A stretch of 64,000 bases of DNA from Symbiodinium natans (GCA_905221605.1 CAJNDS010000935.1:373501-437500); one strand, 5' to 3'; positions 11,251 through 23,787 are shown, counted from the stretch's first letter. Translations and numbers: made by a program. The notes: generated from the letters alone by a model not told the origin.

Positions 11251-14200
11251 GCATGATAGTGGGATCCCGAAATGGACAACATAGTTTAGAGAGCCTCACA
11301 GCTGCTATTCTGGTACCCTAAACCCGCAACCCCAAAAAACACTAAACAAAACCTAAAACAAACCTGAAAAAGCCCTTAAACACCCTTTCAACAAACCTAA
11401 GCCCAACCCTCTGAAAACTATTCCTGAAAACGATCCTCTTAAACACAAAAAGGGGAATATACAAAATGTCTCAAGGTTTCCTACAACAACCCTGCAAATC
11501 CCTGACAAACCCTTGCCAAAAAAAAAAACTAAACCCTAGAACCCTAGAACCCAGAACCCAGAACCCTAAACCCTAAACCTGAGCCCAACCCTCTGTCTCC
11601 CGGCATTGAACGTCAGTTGGCAGGTTCGGCCGGCCGCGAGGCCTCGTCGAGAAAAAGAGGTCACAGGGTGCGGGTTTGGGGTTCAGGGTTGAGGGTTTAG
11701 AGTTTGGGGTATAGGGTTTTGGGGTTTAGAGTTTCTTCCTGTGTCCAGGGCTTGAGAGGCTTCCTTCGTGAAGCCCTGATTCAGAGTCTGTGGGGGGGGG
11801 GGGGGGGGTACCCCAGCTGAGAGGGCCGGGACTCGTTTTGGCCCTAAAAACCTAAACCCCAAACCCTAACCCCAAACCCTAAACCCTAAACTCTAAACCC
11901 TAAACCCTAAACCCTAAACCCTAAACCCCCCTAATTAAGCTTGCCATCGGTACCCCCCCCCCCCCCCCTAGGGGGCCAGCCGAAGCTGAGTTTAGGGTTT
12001 AGGGCTTGGGGTTTGGCTGGGATTTGGGGTGGTTTAGGGTTTAGGGTTTAGGGTTTAGGGTTTCTGGGTTTGGGCTTCAGGGTGTTGGGCTGGAAGGATT
12101 GAGAATTGGAGCCTTGCATTTCTCGTGGAGGGATTGCAGAGGGCATTTTTTCGTGTCGAGAGGGTTCAGGCGTAGGAATTCGGGCCTGGAACACATCAGC
12201 CCGGGGTGATTCTTGGTTGGTTTTAGGGTTTAGGGTTTTCGGATCTCACCGAGGGGTCCGGATGTATACCACCCACGAAGTGTCGACGCGGCTTTGTGCT
12301 CAAACCCAACCTTTTTCCCAACTATTTATCAACGCCACAACGCCCTAAACCCCCAAAACCCAACACCCTCAACCCCCCCACCTGACAGCCCAAGATCTAT
12401 GCCCTAAACCAGGGAGCTTGACCTGTAGTTGCATGAGAAAGCCAATAGGGTTGTTTGGTTTCTACCCTAACCTCAACATCCGGATTTAGGGACCCCGTGT
12501 TTCGGGAAGCCAGAAAGGGAAGATGTTTTCAGCAAGTCGTCCGCTCTACTCCAGGCTTAAGCAGCCCTATAAACCCTAAACGAGCTCCCTCAACCTCACC
12601 CTAAACCCTAAACCCTAAACCCCAAACCGTAAACCCTAAACCCTAAACACGACGCTGGTCCATCGAAGCCTGCGTCCCCCTTTGGGTCACTGTTCGGATA
12701 AGGCCATTCTAGCTGCGGTTTGGGGTTCAGGCTTGAGGTTTAGGGTTTAGGGTTTAGGGTTTCGGGTTTCGCCCTAAACCCTAAACCCTAAACCCTAAAA
12801 CCTAAACCCTAAACCCTAAACCCTAAACCCAAAACGATCTAAGGGAAACAACAGCTCGTGCGGGGAAGGGGGCCGTCGCAGCCGGTACTCGCAGCGCGGT
12901 CAACGGCCCCGAACTCCTGGAACCAGATGGCCAGGCTCAATGGTGGGGTTTGGGATTGAGGGTTAAGGGATTGAGGGTTAAGGGTTTGGGGTTTAGGGTT
13001 TAGGGTTTGGGGTTTAGGGTTTGGGGTTTAGGGTTTGGGGTTTAGGGTTTGGGGTTTGGGGTTTAGGGTTTAAGGCTCAGTGGCCAGACTCGACGGTGGT
13101 AGGGATCCGAAGCATGGGCCCTGAATTTGGGCCCTTGCTAAACCCTAAACCCTAAACCCTAAACCCTAAAACCTGACCCCTAAGCCCTAAATCGGGTCTA
13201 GGGTGGATAGAAGTACCCTTATCAAGGTTATAAGCATCGTTACCCTACGTAGAACCCTTCGTATAAGTACCCTTGAACATTCAAGTGTAAGCCTTTGCCC
13301 GAAACCCTAAACCCTAAACCCTAAACCCCAAACCCTAAACCCTAAACCCTAAACCCTTGAACGTTCAAGTATAAGCCTTTGCCCATGGAGGTGTGGAAAG
13401 TGTTTGGGGTTCGCTTGGTAGCTCACAACAACGAAGCCTGCGAGCCGGCAATCGAACCCGTTTGGGACTTGGGTTCATATGACAACGATAACCATGGCAA
13501 TGATAGTAACAATAGCAATAATAATCATAATAATAATACAAATAATAATAATATACTAATAATAAGAAACACAATGATGATAACAATGAACTTAGGGGTC
13601 ATGCAAGAGGCAGGAGACTCTAAGTTTTAGGGGTTGCAGTCGCCGAAGGGCGCGAGAAGAAGAATAATGTTAAACCTAAACCTCAAACCCCAAACCCTGA
13701 AACGGCTTTAAAGCTCAGAGTTGGATGCAGTAAACATCAAGCCTGAACCCAAGGCCCAAGACCCTCGTTCATGTTAAATTGTTCGCGCGACAGACGTGTT
13801 TAGGTTTAGGTTTAGGCTTTAGTGTGCTCAACAGTGGCTTGACCAGGCCTGATGCTGTCTTCACGCATGGTATGCAGTTCAAAGGGGTGTGTACTTGGAG
13901 GTTCACGGGCACTTCTAAGTAGGGTTACTTTAGCATGAGGCTAATGGTATACTTACCCCAGATAGTTCAAACCTAATCATCAGCAACCATGAAGGCCATC
14001 TTTCCGGGTAACTGGATCAAGGGATCAGGACTCGTGCCCCCCAAGGTTGAACCCCTTACGGTTTCTCATCATATACTCCGAATATGGCCCTATATTCCCT
14101 CGAAGGATCCTTAAAAAGGGTCACCGAACCCAAGGGTGCAACCTTAGGGGTCCAAGGCAAGATCCCATGACTTCAGGGGGTTCGGAAAAAGAACCCTTAA

Positions 14201-14962
14201 CCCTAAACCCTAAACCTAGACCCTAAACCCTAAACCCTAAACCTAGACCCTAAACCCTAAACCCTAAATCCTAAACCCTAAACCCTAAAACCCAAACTCC
14301 AAAACCCATGGTAGCGCTTGGCACCTCCCCGTTGCGGCTCAAAGTGAAGCTGGTGTCACAGTAGATGACGGTAGACCTTTGGGGTTTAGGGTTTAGGTTT
14401 AGGGTTTAGGGTTGAGGGTTTGGGGTTTGGGGTTTGGGGTTTAGGGTTTAGGGTTTAGGGTTTCGGTTTTTAGGGGTTAGGGTGAATGACGCAGGGGTTG
14501 TCAGTGGTCGTATTTTGACAGTGACCCTCCCTTGGCGAATAGAGCGGCCAGTTGGCCAGTTCCCGAACCGATGGTCCCTTTGGGGCACCTCTCATGCTGC
14601 GAGCTCTTCTATTGTTTGGTTACCCACAACCACAACTACTACTTGCTTAAGAACCCTCCCCCAAAAAAGTGTAATGCTAATAATCGTAATTAATAATGAT
14701 AATAATAATCCGCATATTGCCATTAATAAGGAATAATAGTTCTTATCTTTCGGGGAGTCCTCGGCAAATATTTGACAAAGGGTCCATGCCATTTGGAGAA
14801 GCGACCAAACGGGAGTAGATTTTAGCATGCTCATGCTCTGCGGCCTAGTCGACTTCGAGACGTTTCAGGGTTCATGCCCTGGAAAGAAATCTCGAAGGGT
14901 TCATGTACCTTACTATTGTACCCATACTCGAGGGTTTAGGATTTAGGGTTGAGGGCTTAAAT

Positions 14963-15044
14963 AAGGGCACCCTGTTTTGGGGTTGGGTACATTATAAGAG
15001 AACCTTGAACCAAAAAAAGAAAAAGTCATCGCTTGGCGACCAAG
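14963..15044. mobile_element. Family A element, partial
   Basis: Core and right end (GGCGACCAAG) present; the left arm is lost next to a telomere-like stretch. Confidence 0.6.
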
Positions 15045-15157
15045 ATGAGCAAGGTTACAGCCAATAGCGGCATCCCGAATATGCCTTTATACCGCTCGTT
15101 ATCAGCACCGGTTTAGGGTTTAGGTTTGCAGAAACAAACCCTAAGTCCTTACCCTTG

Positions 15158-15364
15158 TTATTGCGCTGCTGTCTGAAGAACTCTAAAGTACACCCGGTGT
15201 CTTCGAGGTGGATGGCGGTGCCGAACTCTTTCCCTCCGAAACACTATGACCGTCTGCACTGGACTCTCCAAAAACCCGGCCAACATCACAAACCACATAC
15301 GCCCAATTATACTATCTTCTTCCTTCAGCTGTGCTGGTGTCGGAGGAATGGATTCACGATCCAT
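15158..15364 (-). CDS. Unknown protein, candidate exon
   Basis: The frame holds MDRESIPPTPAQLKEEDSII, then GRMWFVMLAGFLESPVQTVI and an Arg/His-rich end. The central part could be a single membrane helix. Two plus-strand frames overlap; the minus frame is preferred for composition and because other convincing exons are on this strand. Confidence 0.28.
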   Translation of the reverse strand: MDRESIPPTPAQLKEEDSIIGRMWFVMLAGFLESPVQTVIVFRRERVRHRHPPRRHRVYFRVLQTAAQ

Positions 15365-17699
15365 GCTTTTCGAGCTGCACTTCAGGTCTTACCAACAAAG
15401 GGGTGCTGGGCTTAGGGCACGGGTTTGAGAAACAAGCCCGTTGTTAACCTTAAACCCGAAACCCTAAACCCTAAACCCTCAACCGTTATCCTGTAACACT
15501 CTTCAGCAACTCTCTGTTGATGGAATGGTGGCTTGCTTCAGGGACCAAACAGGACGTGGGAGCATGATGTAGAAGAACATGCCTAAACCCTAAACCCTAA
15601 ACCCGAAACCCTAAACCCTAAACCCGAAACCCTTGGAGGCTCTTGGACCGCCATTTCCACATCTCAACTTTAAAGCCCTGCCTGGAGGCTCCAATGTAGT
15701 TCCTTCTTGGGGTTAGTTTCGTATGCGGTCGTAAATAAAGGTACTACAGAGGAGCCTTTAAACCCTAGACTAGGGTTTGTAGGGTTGAGTTTAGGGTTTA
15801 GGGTTTAGGGAGACCCGAAACCCTAGGGTTTAGGGTTTAGGGTTTAGGGTTTAGGGCTTAGGGTTTAGGGTTTAGCGAGACCCGAACCCTAAACCCACAC
15901 GAAAGACAGATCCACCTCCCTCAACAAGAGCTACCGGCTGCCATTGCTGCTCAGCGACGTCGTCGAGGTCTCGGGAGAGAGGGCACCCTAGCCTAAACCT
16001 TGGAGTTCAAACCCTAAACCCTAAACCCTAAACCCTAAACCCTAAACCCCAAACCCTAAACCCTAAACCCTAAACCCGAAACCCGAAACCCTAAACCCTG
16101 ACCCTAAACCCTAAACCCTAAACCCTAAACCCTGAACCTTGAACCCTGAACCCTGAAGCCTGAACCGTAAACCCACGCTGCAATCTGGCGGGTGGTCTCT
16201 ATCTGTTCCCCCGATTCCCGAAGATGGGCATCCCCGAATAGACTCATGTCATCGAAACGACACTTAGGGAGACTCCTACAGTAAAGAGACCCTCGCCCAC
16301 CCTGCGAAACTGACCTGGGGCCTCCCCCTAAGCCCCAAATCCTAAACCCTAAACCCTAAACCCCTTACGTTTATAGGGCTCCTAAGGGAGGAGGGTTCAA
16401 GGGGGGTAAACACTCCCCAGTACTACCTAAGGCTCCCTAAGCTTCCCCAGGTACCTGCCCCCCTTGAACACCCCTCCCTTAAGAACCCTCGAATACTTGG
16501 GGAGTGTACCTGAAGTGCTAACCACATATGATTGGAGACAGTATCCTTCGGTTTGTTGAAGTCTCTAGGCACGCTGGTCCTCAGGCTCACTACAGCCCAA
16601 AAACCTTGCATAGGAAGGCCGTGGAGCCCAACAAAACCTAACACAAGATGCTTGGCGCCTCCGGGTAGCCCTAAACCCTAAACCCTAAACCCCAAACCCT
16701 AAACCCTAAACCGCTACCAAGTCAGGAGCTGCTGTATCTTGTGCTGACGTAAAAAACCGATGGCATGATGCACATCAGGGTTTCTCAAACTTAGGGTACC
16801 TCTTTGGGGTTTAGGGTTTAGGGTTTGGGGTTTAGGGTTCAGGATTTAGAGTCCTTAGAAAGGGGACTGTGCTATGTTTGGGGTGTATCTTTGGCGACTA
16901 TGAAATCCCACCAAGAAAGAACCCCAACCTCTGAAGATCAAAGAGAGTCTAACAACAGGGTTTCGAGGCCGTAAGCCTACACAGCGTTCCATCCAATTCT
17001 ACAGGCTGTATACAAGGCTTTACAACTAAGGCTCAGGACCAACCTTCCCCTAAACTGCAAAACCCCTAAACCCTAAACCCTAAACCCTAAACCCTAAACC
17101 CCTGGCCCTGAACCCTAAACCCCTACCCCCCCTTCTCAGGAGCAGGCGGTGGAGACGGAGACTGCGCGCGTAGGGAGGGAGGGAGAGAGGCTTTGGCAAC
17201 CCCAGGCTCAAACCCCAGGTTTAGGGTTAGGGTGGAGGGTTTAGGGTTTGGGGTGTAGGGTTAGGGTTTAGGGTTTAGGGTTAGGGGTGTAGGGGTGTAG
17301 GGGTGTAGGGGTGTAAGCCTCGCGAAGTTCGTGCTCCGGAAATGCCGACACACGGGGTCTAAGTTTCGGGGTGCTGGGCGAATGGGACTTAACAGACTAG
17401 GGGGTGGTTTGGGGCGGTTTAGGGAGGGTTGTTTCGGGTTTAGAGCTTCGGGTTTAGGGTGTCGAGTGGAGGGTTTAGGGTTTGGGGGCCCTAAGGGTGC
17501 GTAAAGGGATTATTGTTTATATTTTTGAGGGGTCCTAATAGCAGCACATTGTAGCTCCTGCTTCTGCTCGGTGAGACACCCACAAACCCCAAAAAGCCCC
17601 AAAACCTCAAACCCGGAATCCCAACACAAGCAAACTCCAAACCCCAAAGCCCCAAACCCTCCTAAACCCCAAAATCCTGGACCCCAAAACCGCCCCAAA

Positions 17700-17801
17700 C
17701 CCGAAACCCTGAACCAACCCCAAAGTCGCCTGTCGAGGATGTTGAGGTCGTTGCGGTAACCGTGGTCACAGTGGTGCTGGACTCGCTGGTCGTGCTCGTC
17801 T
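17700..17801 (-). CDS. Ser/Thr-rich coding tract
   Basis: After CCGCCCTCAG (acceptor-like) the frame reads TSTTSESSTTVTTVTATTST, then SSTGDFGVGSG. A Gly-rich continuation derives from degenerate telomeric repeat, so the exon probably ends near 17724. Confidence 0.35.
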
Positions 17802-18399
17802 GAGGGCGGCTTTAGGGCATTAATTTAGGGTTGAGGGTTGAGGGTTTAGAGTTTGGGGCGCTTGTAGGGTGCCCCGTTTATGTGGGGGGTTCCTGGTACA
17901 GAGCCCAAGATTAAGGGTTGTTGTGTTTCTGGGGCTTCTATGTACGGTTGCAAGGGTCCTGTACTTGGAAACTATTGACTTAGTCATTAGGAAGTCTGCC
18001 ATTAATCTACAAACCCGATTGCAATCCCCAACCTTAGCCGTACTTACTAAACCAAAGAAGGGGCCAAGTAAGTTCCCTTATAAGCCCCTTCTTGCCAAAA
18101 AAGGGCACCCTTTTTATTCCTAAACCCTAAACCCTAAACTCTAATCCCTAAACCCGCCTAAACCTTGCTCCTATGTTTTGTTTTGGGTTGCCGGGGGGGG
18201 GGGGGGGGGGGGGGGGCAGGGGGACCAGGGTTGAGGATTTCGGCTGGAGGGGCTCCGTGATAATTTGAGGATTGTTGGGACTCAGGAGCTTCTGGGTTCT
18301 ATAGAGTTTGGGGTCTAGGGTTTCGGGCTAGGGTTTAGGGTTTAGGGTTTAGGGTTTAGGGTTTAGGGTTTAGGGCTAGGGTTTAGAGTTTGGGGTCTA

Positions 18400-18545
18400 C
18401 TTGGAGGTTCATGGTACTTATTAGCCTATTCTAACTGTACTTACATAACCATATTAAGGCACTTGACGGGCGTATACATGGGTTATAAGTACAGTTATCA
18501 TTGGTTAATAAGTAGCCCTAAACCCTAAACCCTAAACCCTCCAAG
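18400..18545. mobile_element. Family D element with telomeric insertion in its arm
   Basis: The left arm is intact. In the right arm AATAAGTA is followed by about three CCCTAAA units and then CTCCAAG, replacing CCATGAAC. Confidence 0.8.
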
Positions 18546-18568
18546 TAGGGTTTAGGGTTGCAGGGGTT

Positions 18569-18847
18569 TCAGGCTTGAGTGGATTCTTCGAGGGGGCGGC
18601 GGGCTTTTGCTTGCATCTGGGGCTGCCTGCTATGCACCCGCAAGAAGCCCTGCGAACAGCTATTCCCGATCACGCCGGCAGACCAAGCTCGTCCGGGGCT
18701 TCCAAGATAGCCGATGCTGAACCGAAAAAGGTAACTGTAATCTGGCTCTCGAGAGCTCGGACAATGCCATGCAAGGCTTACAGCTCCTGTGCAATCACGT
18801 CCGAAGTCTCTGTGCAGGTGTACGACTACTTGCTTCAGAACCCCCAA
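18569..18847 (-). CDS. Unknown open frame
   Basis: A 92-codon frame without similarity I recognise (DFGRDCTGAVSLAWHCPSS, then YSYLFRFSIGYLGSPGRAW). A plus-strand frame of 100 codons overlaps it almost fully, so strand is uncertain. It abuts a family D element (18400-18545). Confidence 0.22.
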   Translation of the reverse strand: MGVLKQVVVHLHRDFGRDCTGAVSLAWHCPSSREPDYSYLFRFSIGYLGSPGRAWSAGVIGNSCSQGFLRVHSRQPQMQAKARRPLEESTQA

Positions 18848-18991
18848 GAATTAAAAGGTACGCAATCCCTAGATTGACCCTTATAAGGAAGAAGCGTGTT
18901 TCATTTTTTTGGGGAAACCCTAGACCCTAAACCCTAAACCCTAAACCCCAAACCCTAAACCCTAAACCCTAAACCCTAAACCCTAAACCTC

Positions 18992-19050
18992 CCTACTACT
19001 CCCTAAGGCCCCCCAGCTTCCCTCAGGTTCCCTAGGTACCTACCCCCCTT
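18992..19050. repeat. AGGTACCTACCCCCC dispersed repeat
   Basis: CTCCCTAAGGC...CAGCTTCCC...GGTTCCCTAGGTACC is shared with 22676-22735, 16420-16470 and, inverted, 34662-34740 and 41190-41235; ends in a C/G run. Confidence 0.7.
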
Positions 19051-19069
19051 GAACCCTCCTCCCTTAATA

Positions 19070-19181
19070 CTTTGTGGTACTTTATCGTAACTTTAGATCC
19101 TTACCTTTTTTGGGTTTATTGGGTTTCTTGGAAAGGTAGTTAAAAGTTTAATTTATAGCTACCCTCCTGAGTGCAGCCAAG
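19070..19181. mobile_element. Family C element, inverted
   Basis: CTTTGTGGTACTTTATCG to CTGAGTGCAGCCAAG, flanked by TTAATA and TTAAGA. Confidence 0.75.
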
Positions 19182-19464
19182 TTAAGAACCCTTAAGAACG
19201 CCTTCAGGATTGGTCATCGCTTCAGAAAATTTATGCTGCTTACAGGGGAACCTTGGGTCATATACCCCCCCTTGAAACCCCTAAACCCTAAACCCTAGCC
19301 CTAAACCCTAAACCCTAAACCCTAAACCCTAAACCCTAAACCCTAAACCCTAAACCCTAAACCCTAAACCCTAGAACCCTAAACCCTAAACCCTTAAGAA
19401 CCCCACAAAGGAGGGGAGGCTCAACTGCAGCACTGCGCCGAGCCAGGGAGGCACCCCCGGAACT

Positions 19465-19520
19465 AGGGTTTAGGGTTTAGGGTTTAGGGTTTAGGGTAAA
19501 CCCTAAACCCTAAACCCCTC
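19465..19520. repeat. Tail-to-tail telomeric junction
   Basis: TTTAGGG units pass directly into CCCTAAA units at GGGTAAACCC. A similar but spaced arrangement is at 12737-12830. Confidence 0.85.
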
Positions 19521-19802
19521 AACCCCTCCACCCCTAGACCCTGAACCCAAGCCGTCGGCGTCACATCCTGTGAACATCCTCTGCCCCCTTGCAGAAAAAC
19601 TGACGACATGAAGCCCGAAAGCCCAACCTCAACTGCAGCTCTCTTTCTGCAAAGACGTAAGCACAAGTCCTAAACTCAAAAAGGTTTGGTTAACCAACGA
19701 AATGAACAGAAGAACTGCAAATAGGGGGTCTAGGAGTCAAATCCGAAACCCTTGACCCCAAAGGCGGGCGAGACAAGACCGAATCTGTTCCGGTAGCCCC
19801 CC

Positions 19803-19915
19803 CCTGGGAGCGCGACGGTGAGCGACACGGTGCTGCTTGTGGAGGAAGTCATCGTTGCAGTGGTCGACGACGAGGTCGTTAGCGACACCTTAGCCGTCGC
19901 ATCTCTGATACTTCC
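19803..19915 (-). CDS. Ser/Thr-rich coding tract with leader
   Basis: The frame reads TYGGSIRDATAKVSLTTSSS, then TTATMTSSTSSTVSLTVALP. The non-repetitive leader looks like ordinary coding sequence. The upstream stop shows that this must start at a splice acceptor. A family B-like element lies about 90 bp away at 20003. Confidence 0.4.
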
Positions 19916-20002
19916 GCCGTATGTTCAGGGAAGCTCCTAGTGGTGCACAACCTTAGGAGTAGGACTCCGTTGAAACAGAAGCCCCTCGGGCGAACTAAGG
20001 CT

Positions 20003-20119
20003 AAGGTAAACCTGGCATCTAGGTTGCCCAGTAACCCAGGATGAAAAAGGGTGCCCTTTTTTGCTTAAAGGGGTTTATGAGGGAACCTAAACCTACCAAA
20101 AAGGGAATAAGGGCACTAC
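20003..20119. mobile_element. Family B-related element
   Basis: TTGCCCAGTAACCCAGGATG start, core with GGGTGCCC...AAGGGGTTTATGAGGGAACC, end AAGGGCACTACGG. An inverted relative is at about 27917-28008. Confidence 0.65.
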
Positions 20120-20571
20120 GGGGGGGGGGGGGTTTTCTTACCCAGAGGGTCCATCCGAAGTGTGTCACTATGGAATCAGATACCCGAAAAAACCATTTTT
20201 GCATGGTCTTTGGGTACTTAATCTACTAATTGCTTAAGAACCCCGAAAAAATAGAAATGTTCTTCCTTATGAAGGGCAATGCAGTAATACAGGGATTATT
20301 ACTTTTTATTCTTTTGGGGTTCTTAAGCAAAAAAAAGGGCACCACTGGGCTACCAAGTCAGGGCACATGAAGGGGCCTTAATGGTTAGAATGGGGTTTTG
20401 GCGGTCACTATGGTATGATTATAGAGGGACCCTAAGGGAATCCTCTTCGTCATTCTCCCGACCCCTATAGTACATGAACGGGGAAACCTCCCCTAAACCC
20501 TAAACCCTAACCCCAGTGCTACGAAGAAGGGAAAACCTCCCCTAAACCCTAAGCCTAACCCCTAAACCCTA

Positions 20572-20666
20572 AAGCCAGTTGATGAGTGCCATGTGGCGGT
20601 CACTGACGAAGAAGTGCTGGTCGTAGCGGTCGCGCTCGAGGAGGTGGACGTCGTCATCGAAACTGC
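20572..20666 (-). CDS. Ser/Thr-rich coding tract
   Basis: After a possible acceptor (CTTGGCAG) the frame reads AVSMTTSTSSSATATTST, then SSSVTATWHSSTG, running into telomeric sequence that supplies the stop. GC (CAACTG/GCTTTAG) and GT (AGG/GTTTAG) donors are available at its end. Same motif as the tract at 25.4-25.8 kb. Confidence 0.42.
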
Positions 20667-20878
20667 CAAGAGGGGGGGGGAGGGGGGGTTTAGGGTTTAG
20701 GGTTTAGGGTTTACAGCTTAGAGCCCCTTGTAGACCAGCAAGTACCGCAACCCATATTGCAGGACCCTCCCTCCCCTTTGCCACGAAAAAGGTAAGAGAG
20801 TTTCGGGGCGTTGGGTCTAGGCTGTTGGCAAGAAGCATGCCATCCGAAACCCTAAACCCTAAGTCCAAAAGCCCTATA

Positions 20879-21215
20879 CTCTAAGCCCTAAGCCCCAAGC
20901 CCTAAAGCCCTAAGCCCTAAAGCCCTAAAGCCCTAAAGCCCTAAGCCCTAAAGCCCTAAAGCCCTAAAGCCCTAAAGCCCTAAAGCCCTAAAGCCCTAAA
21001 GCCCTAAAGCCCTAAAGCCCTAAAGCCCTAAAGCCCTAGGACCTAAAGCCCCCCAAAGCCCTAAACCCTAAACCCTAATCCCTAAACCCTAATCCCTAAA
21101 CCCTAATCCCTAAACCCCGAATACTCTAAAGCCCTAAGCCCTAAGCCCTACACCCTAAAGCCCTAAAGCCCTAAGGCCCTAAGGCCCTAAACCCCATACT
21201 CTAAAGCCCGAAGCC
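20879..21215 (-). repeat. (AAGCCCT)n variant telomere-like array
   Basis: Runs of AAGCCCT, about 20 consecutive units around 20898-21040, then mixed CCCTAAA/CCCTAAT. Local homogenisation of one variant. Confidence 0.85.
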
Positions 21216-21898
21216 CCAAATCAGGAGCCTGAAGTTGCTTGAGCTAACAGCTCTGGGGCCTGGTGTAGGTCCAGAGCTCTAAACCCTAAACCCTAAACCC
21301 TAAACCCTAAACCCTAAACTCGAAACCCTAAATGGAATACAAGCACCCCAACGATTATGAAATAGGCAAGGAGCTGTAGTTCTCCTGCATGTTTCTCCTT
21401 TTTACAGAACCTCCAAAGCCATGCCTTTTCTCCAGATCTGCACAGTTTATCTCTTCTGATTCTGGGGCGGTTTAGGGTTTAGGGTTGAGGGTTGAGGGTT
21501 TCGGGTTCAGGGTTTAGGGTTTAGGGTTTCGGGTTTAGGGTCCCTACAAACTAGACCCTATAGACCCAAGACCCTACCTGCAGGGGTTTTTCTTGCAGTT
21601 GTACCTGCGTGTAGAGACCCTTTCGGGTGCTCGGCAGAAGGAAATGGCCTAAGCCTTCAACCTAAAATGTATCACATCCTGAACGCTCAGAATTTCACCC
21701 CTGAATGCTCTAAATTCTGTACCGCACATGCCCGAAACCCCAAGCCACAATCCCCAAACTAACTCCACACGACCTCCTAAGCCCTAAACCCTAAACCCTA
21801 AACGCACTGAAATCTACACTGGTCCGGCGTGCGCGAGGGCATCAAGAATTTGTTGCGCGACTTCGGCTGTAAGAGTTTCTTGAGGCCACTGCACATAA

Positions 21899-22012
21899 CT
21901 TGGTAGACCAGAAACTATATTATGGTAAGGGTACCCATTTTAGGGTTGGCTACTTTGATAAGGGAACCCAAAACCAAAGAAAAGAGGTCAGGGGTGCCAC
22001 TGGGCGACCAAG
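21899..22012. mobile_element. Family A element with ATAA target duplication
   Basis: Ends CTTGGTAGACCAG and GGGCGACCAAG; ATAA at 21895-21898 and 22013-22016. Confidence 0.8.
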
Positions 22013-22296
22013 ATAAGCATGCTTTGCACTTCCGACATCGTGAAAGGGTGGCAAGACGCGCGGTCTGAGCGAGTTGTTTTTTTTGTTTGAGGTGTGGAAG
22101 TTGGGACGGACTGAATTTTGGGGTTTAGGGTTTAGGGTTTAGGGTTCAGGATTTAGGGTTTAGGATTTAGGGTTTAGGGTTTCGGGGTCTGGGGCAACCC
22201 GTCCTGTGGATGAGGTCGACGACGTGGCCGTTGCCTGGGCGGAGGGCAACTCTTGGAGTCCTGATCTTGAGAACCACTCGAGTCGGGTGCTGAAGA

Positions 22297-22605
22297 GAGG
22301 GGGGTTTAGGGTTTAGGGGGTTTTGGGGGGTTTAGGGGTTTAGGGGGTTTAGGGGGTTTTAGGGGTTAGGGGGGTTTAGGGGGTTTAGGGGGTTTAGGGG
22401 GGCTTAGGGGGTTTAGGGGGGTTTAGGGGGTTTAGGGGGTTTAGGGGGGTTAGGGGCTTTGGGGGTTTTAGGGGGTTTGGGGGGTTTAGAGGGTTTAGGG
22501 GTTTTAGGGGTTTGGGGGGTTTAGGGGGTTTAGCGGCTTTAGGGTCTTTAGGGGGTTTAGGGGGTTTAGGGGGCTTAGGGGGTTTAGGGGGTTTAGGGTT
22601 TAGGA
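22297..22605 (+). repeat. (TTTAGGGGG)n variant array
   Basis: About 30 units of a G-extended repeat (TTTAGGGG to TTTAGGGGGG), distinct from the heptamer arrays around it. Confidence 0.85.
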
Positions 22606-23264
22606 TGTTGGGTTTAGGGTTCAGGGAAAAAGGTTTACAGGGTTTAGGGTTCAGGGTTTACGGACAGATCAGGTTCCCTGATACTCCCTAAGGCTCCCTC
22701 AGCTTCCCGAAGGTTCCCTAGGTACCTACCCCCCAAGAAACCACGGTTTAGGGTTTAGGGTTTAGGGTTTAGGATTTAGGGTTTAGGGTTTAGGGTTTAG
22801 GGTTTGGGGTTTAGGGTTTAGGGTTTAGGGTTTAGGACCGTTCGCATGCAGGAGACATCAACCATCACCATGGGGACCAATGCTGGTTGCAGAGCATCTC
22901 TGCGTGGAATCTCGACTGCCCTCCTCCTGAGGCCCTCAAATGAAAGAACTGGGGTTCTTCGAACATGTGGGGGAGGGGGGGGGGGGTGCTTTTTTGGGAG
23001 GAGCACCCTTTTGGGGTTTAGGGTTTAGGGTCCAGGTTTAGGAATTAGGGTTAGTTCTACACTTTTTCAGGCTATAAAGACCCTTATTGCTGGGACCCAA
23101 GAACCACGGAACTCCCGAAGCCCTAAACCCCAAACCCTAAACCCTGAACCCTAAACCCGCACAACTCCCAATGCCCAAATCCGAGGCCCCTGGCCGTGAC
23201 GCTGGTCCTGAGCTTGACGATGGCGGGAGCTCTTGATGGATGAAATCCCCAGAACCAACGCCGT

Positions 23265-23787
23265 TCAGGGCCTTCTTAAGATGGTTCTAGGGTAGAATAG
23301 CCCTGGTCCTGAGCCCTTGTGTTTTTGACCTTTCTCACGTCGATGGCCACCGCTCGGCTGCCAAGGTAAGGTGTTGCGTGTTCTGTGGAAAGATGACCTA
23401 TGCGCCCTATATCCATGTGTTAGGTGAGTGCTTCGTAAGCCTCTCTCCAGGCCTGCCGGACCCGGGTACGAACCTTCCGCCAAGGGACCGCGCGCGGTTG
23501 CTCTTAAATGTGCAGCCCTCCAACGCTATGTTTGCCGATGTGGCGCATGTGGCACTGATGATTGTCAAGAGAGCATGGCATTCTGGACAAAAAAAAGGCA
23601 TGCGTAATCCCTGCTGTGCCCCCCTCCCGAGTCCGGCTTGCCTGTCTCGTGTGGGGAAGGTGATGGTGCTCCACACCCTCGATCTGTCGCGACTACGTCT
23701 CGCGTCCGCTGAGGTGTGTTTGGGGCAGGGGACCATCCCTTCTGCGCACCGATAATTAAACATGTCCTGCTGCTCCCTTTGCCCCAC
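23265..23787. CDS. Repeat-free island with overlapping open frames
   Basis: About 0.6 kb without telomeric repeats, unusual here. The plus strand has a 125-codon frame at 23378-23755 (e.g. SNAMFADVAHVALMIVKRAW) and the minus strand a 126-codon frame at 23407-23787 with CPECHALL and a basic stretch. Neither is recognisable and I cannot decide the strand. Confidence 0.25.

Larger units (their letters stand above)
9716..15150. other. Gene-poor repeat region
   Basis: Telomeric arrays, a family A element and a partial one, AAT-rich microsatellites (13495-13560, 14680-14735) and islands of 100-300 bp. The plus frames at 10464-10871 and 10865-11110 have no recognisable content. Confidence 0.55.
20700..23260. 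other. Variant telomeric arrays and elements
   Basis: Apart from the listed arrays and a family A element, a short minus-strand tract near 22195-22245 (AQATATSSTSSTG) resembles the Ser/Thr-rich exons but is too short to call. Confidence 0.5.

Noticed and set aside
13365-13630. Tyr-rich and Asn-rich overlapping frames
   Set aside because: Produced by an AAT/ATA-rich microsatellite.
17571-17759. Pro/Asn/Lys-rich plus frame
   Set aside because: Translation of degenerate CCCTAAA-like repeat; the Ser/Thr-rich minus tract covers its end.
20879-21215. CRISPR-like regular array
   Set aside because: The period is 7 bp with no spacers; it is telomere-variant repeat.
21895-22016. tRNA-like or ncRNA gene because of the strong inverted repeat
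   Set aside because: It is one of many family A copies; no cloverleaf or A/B boxes are visible.
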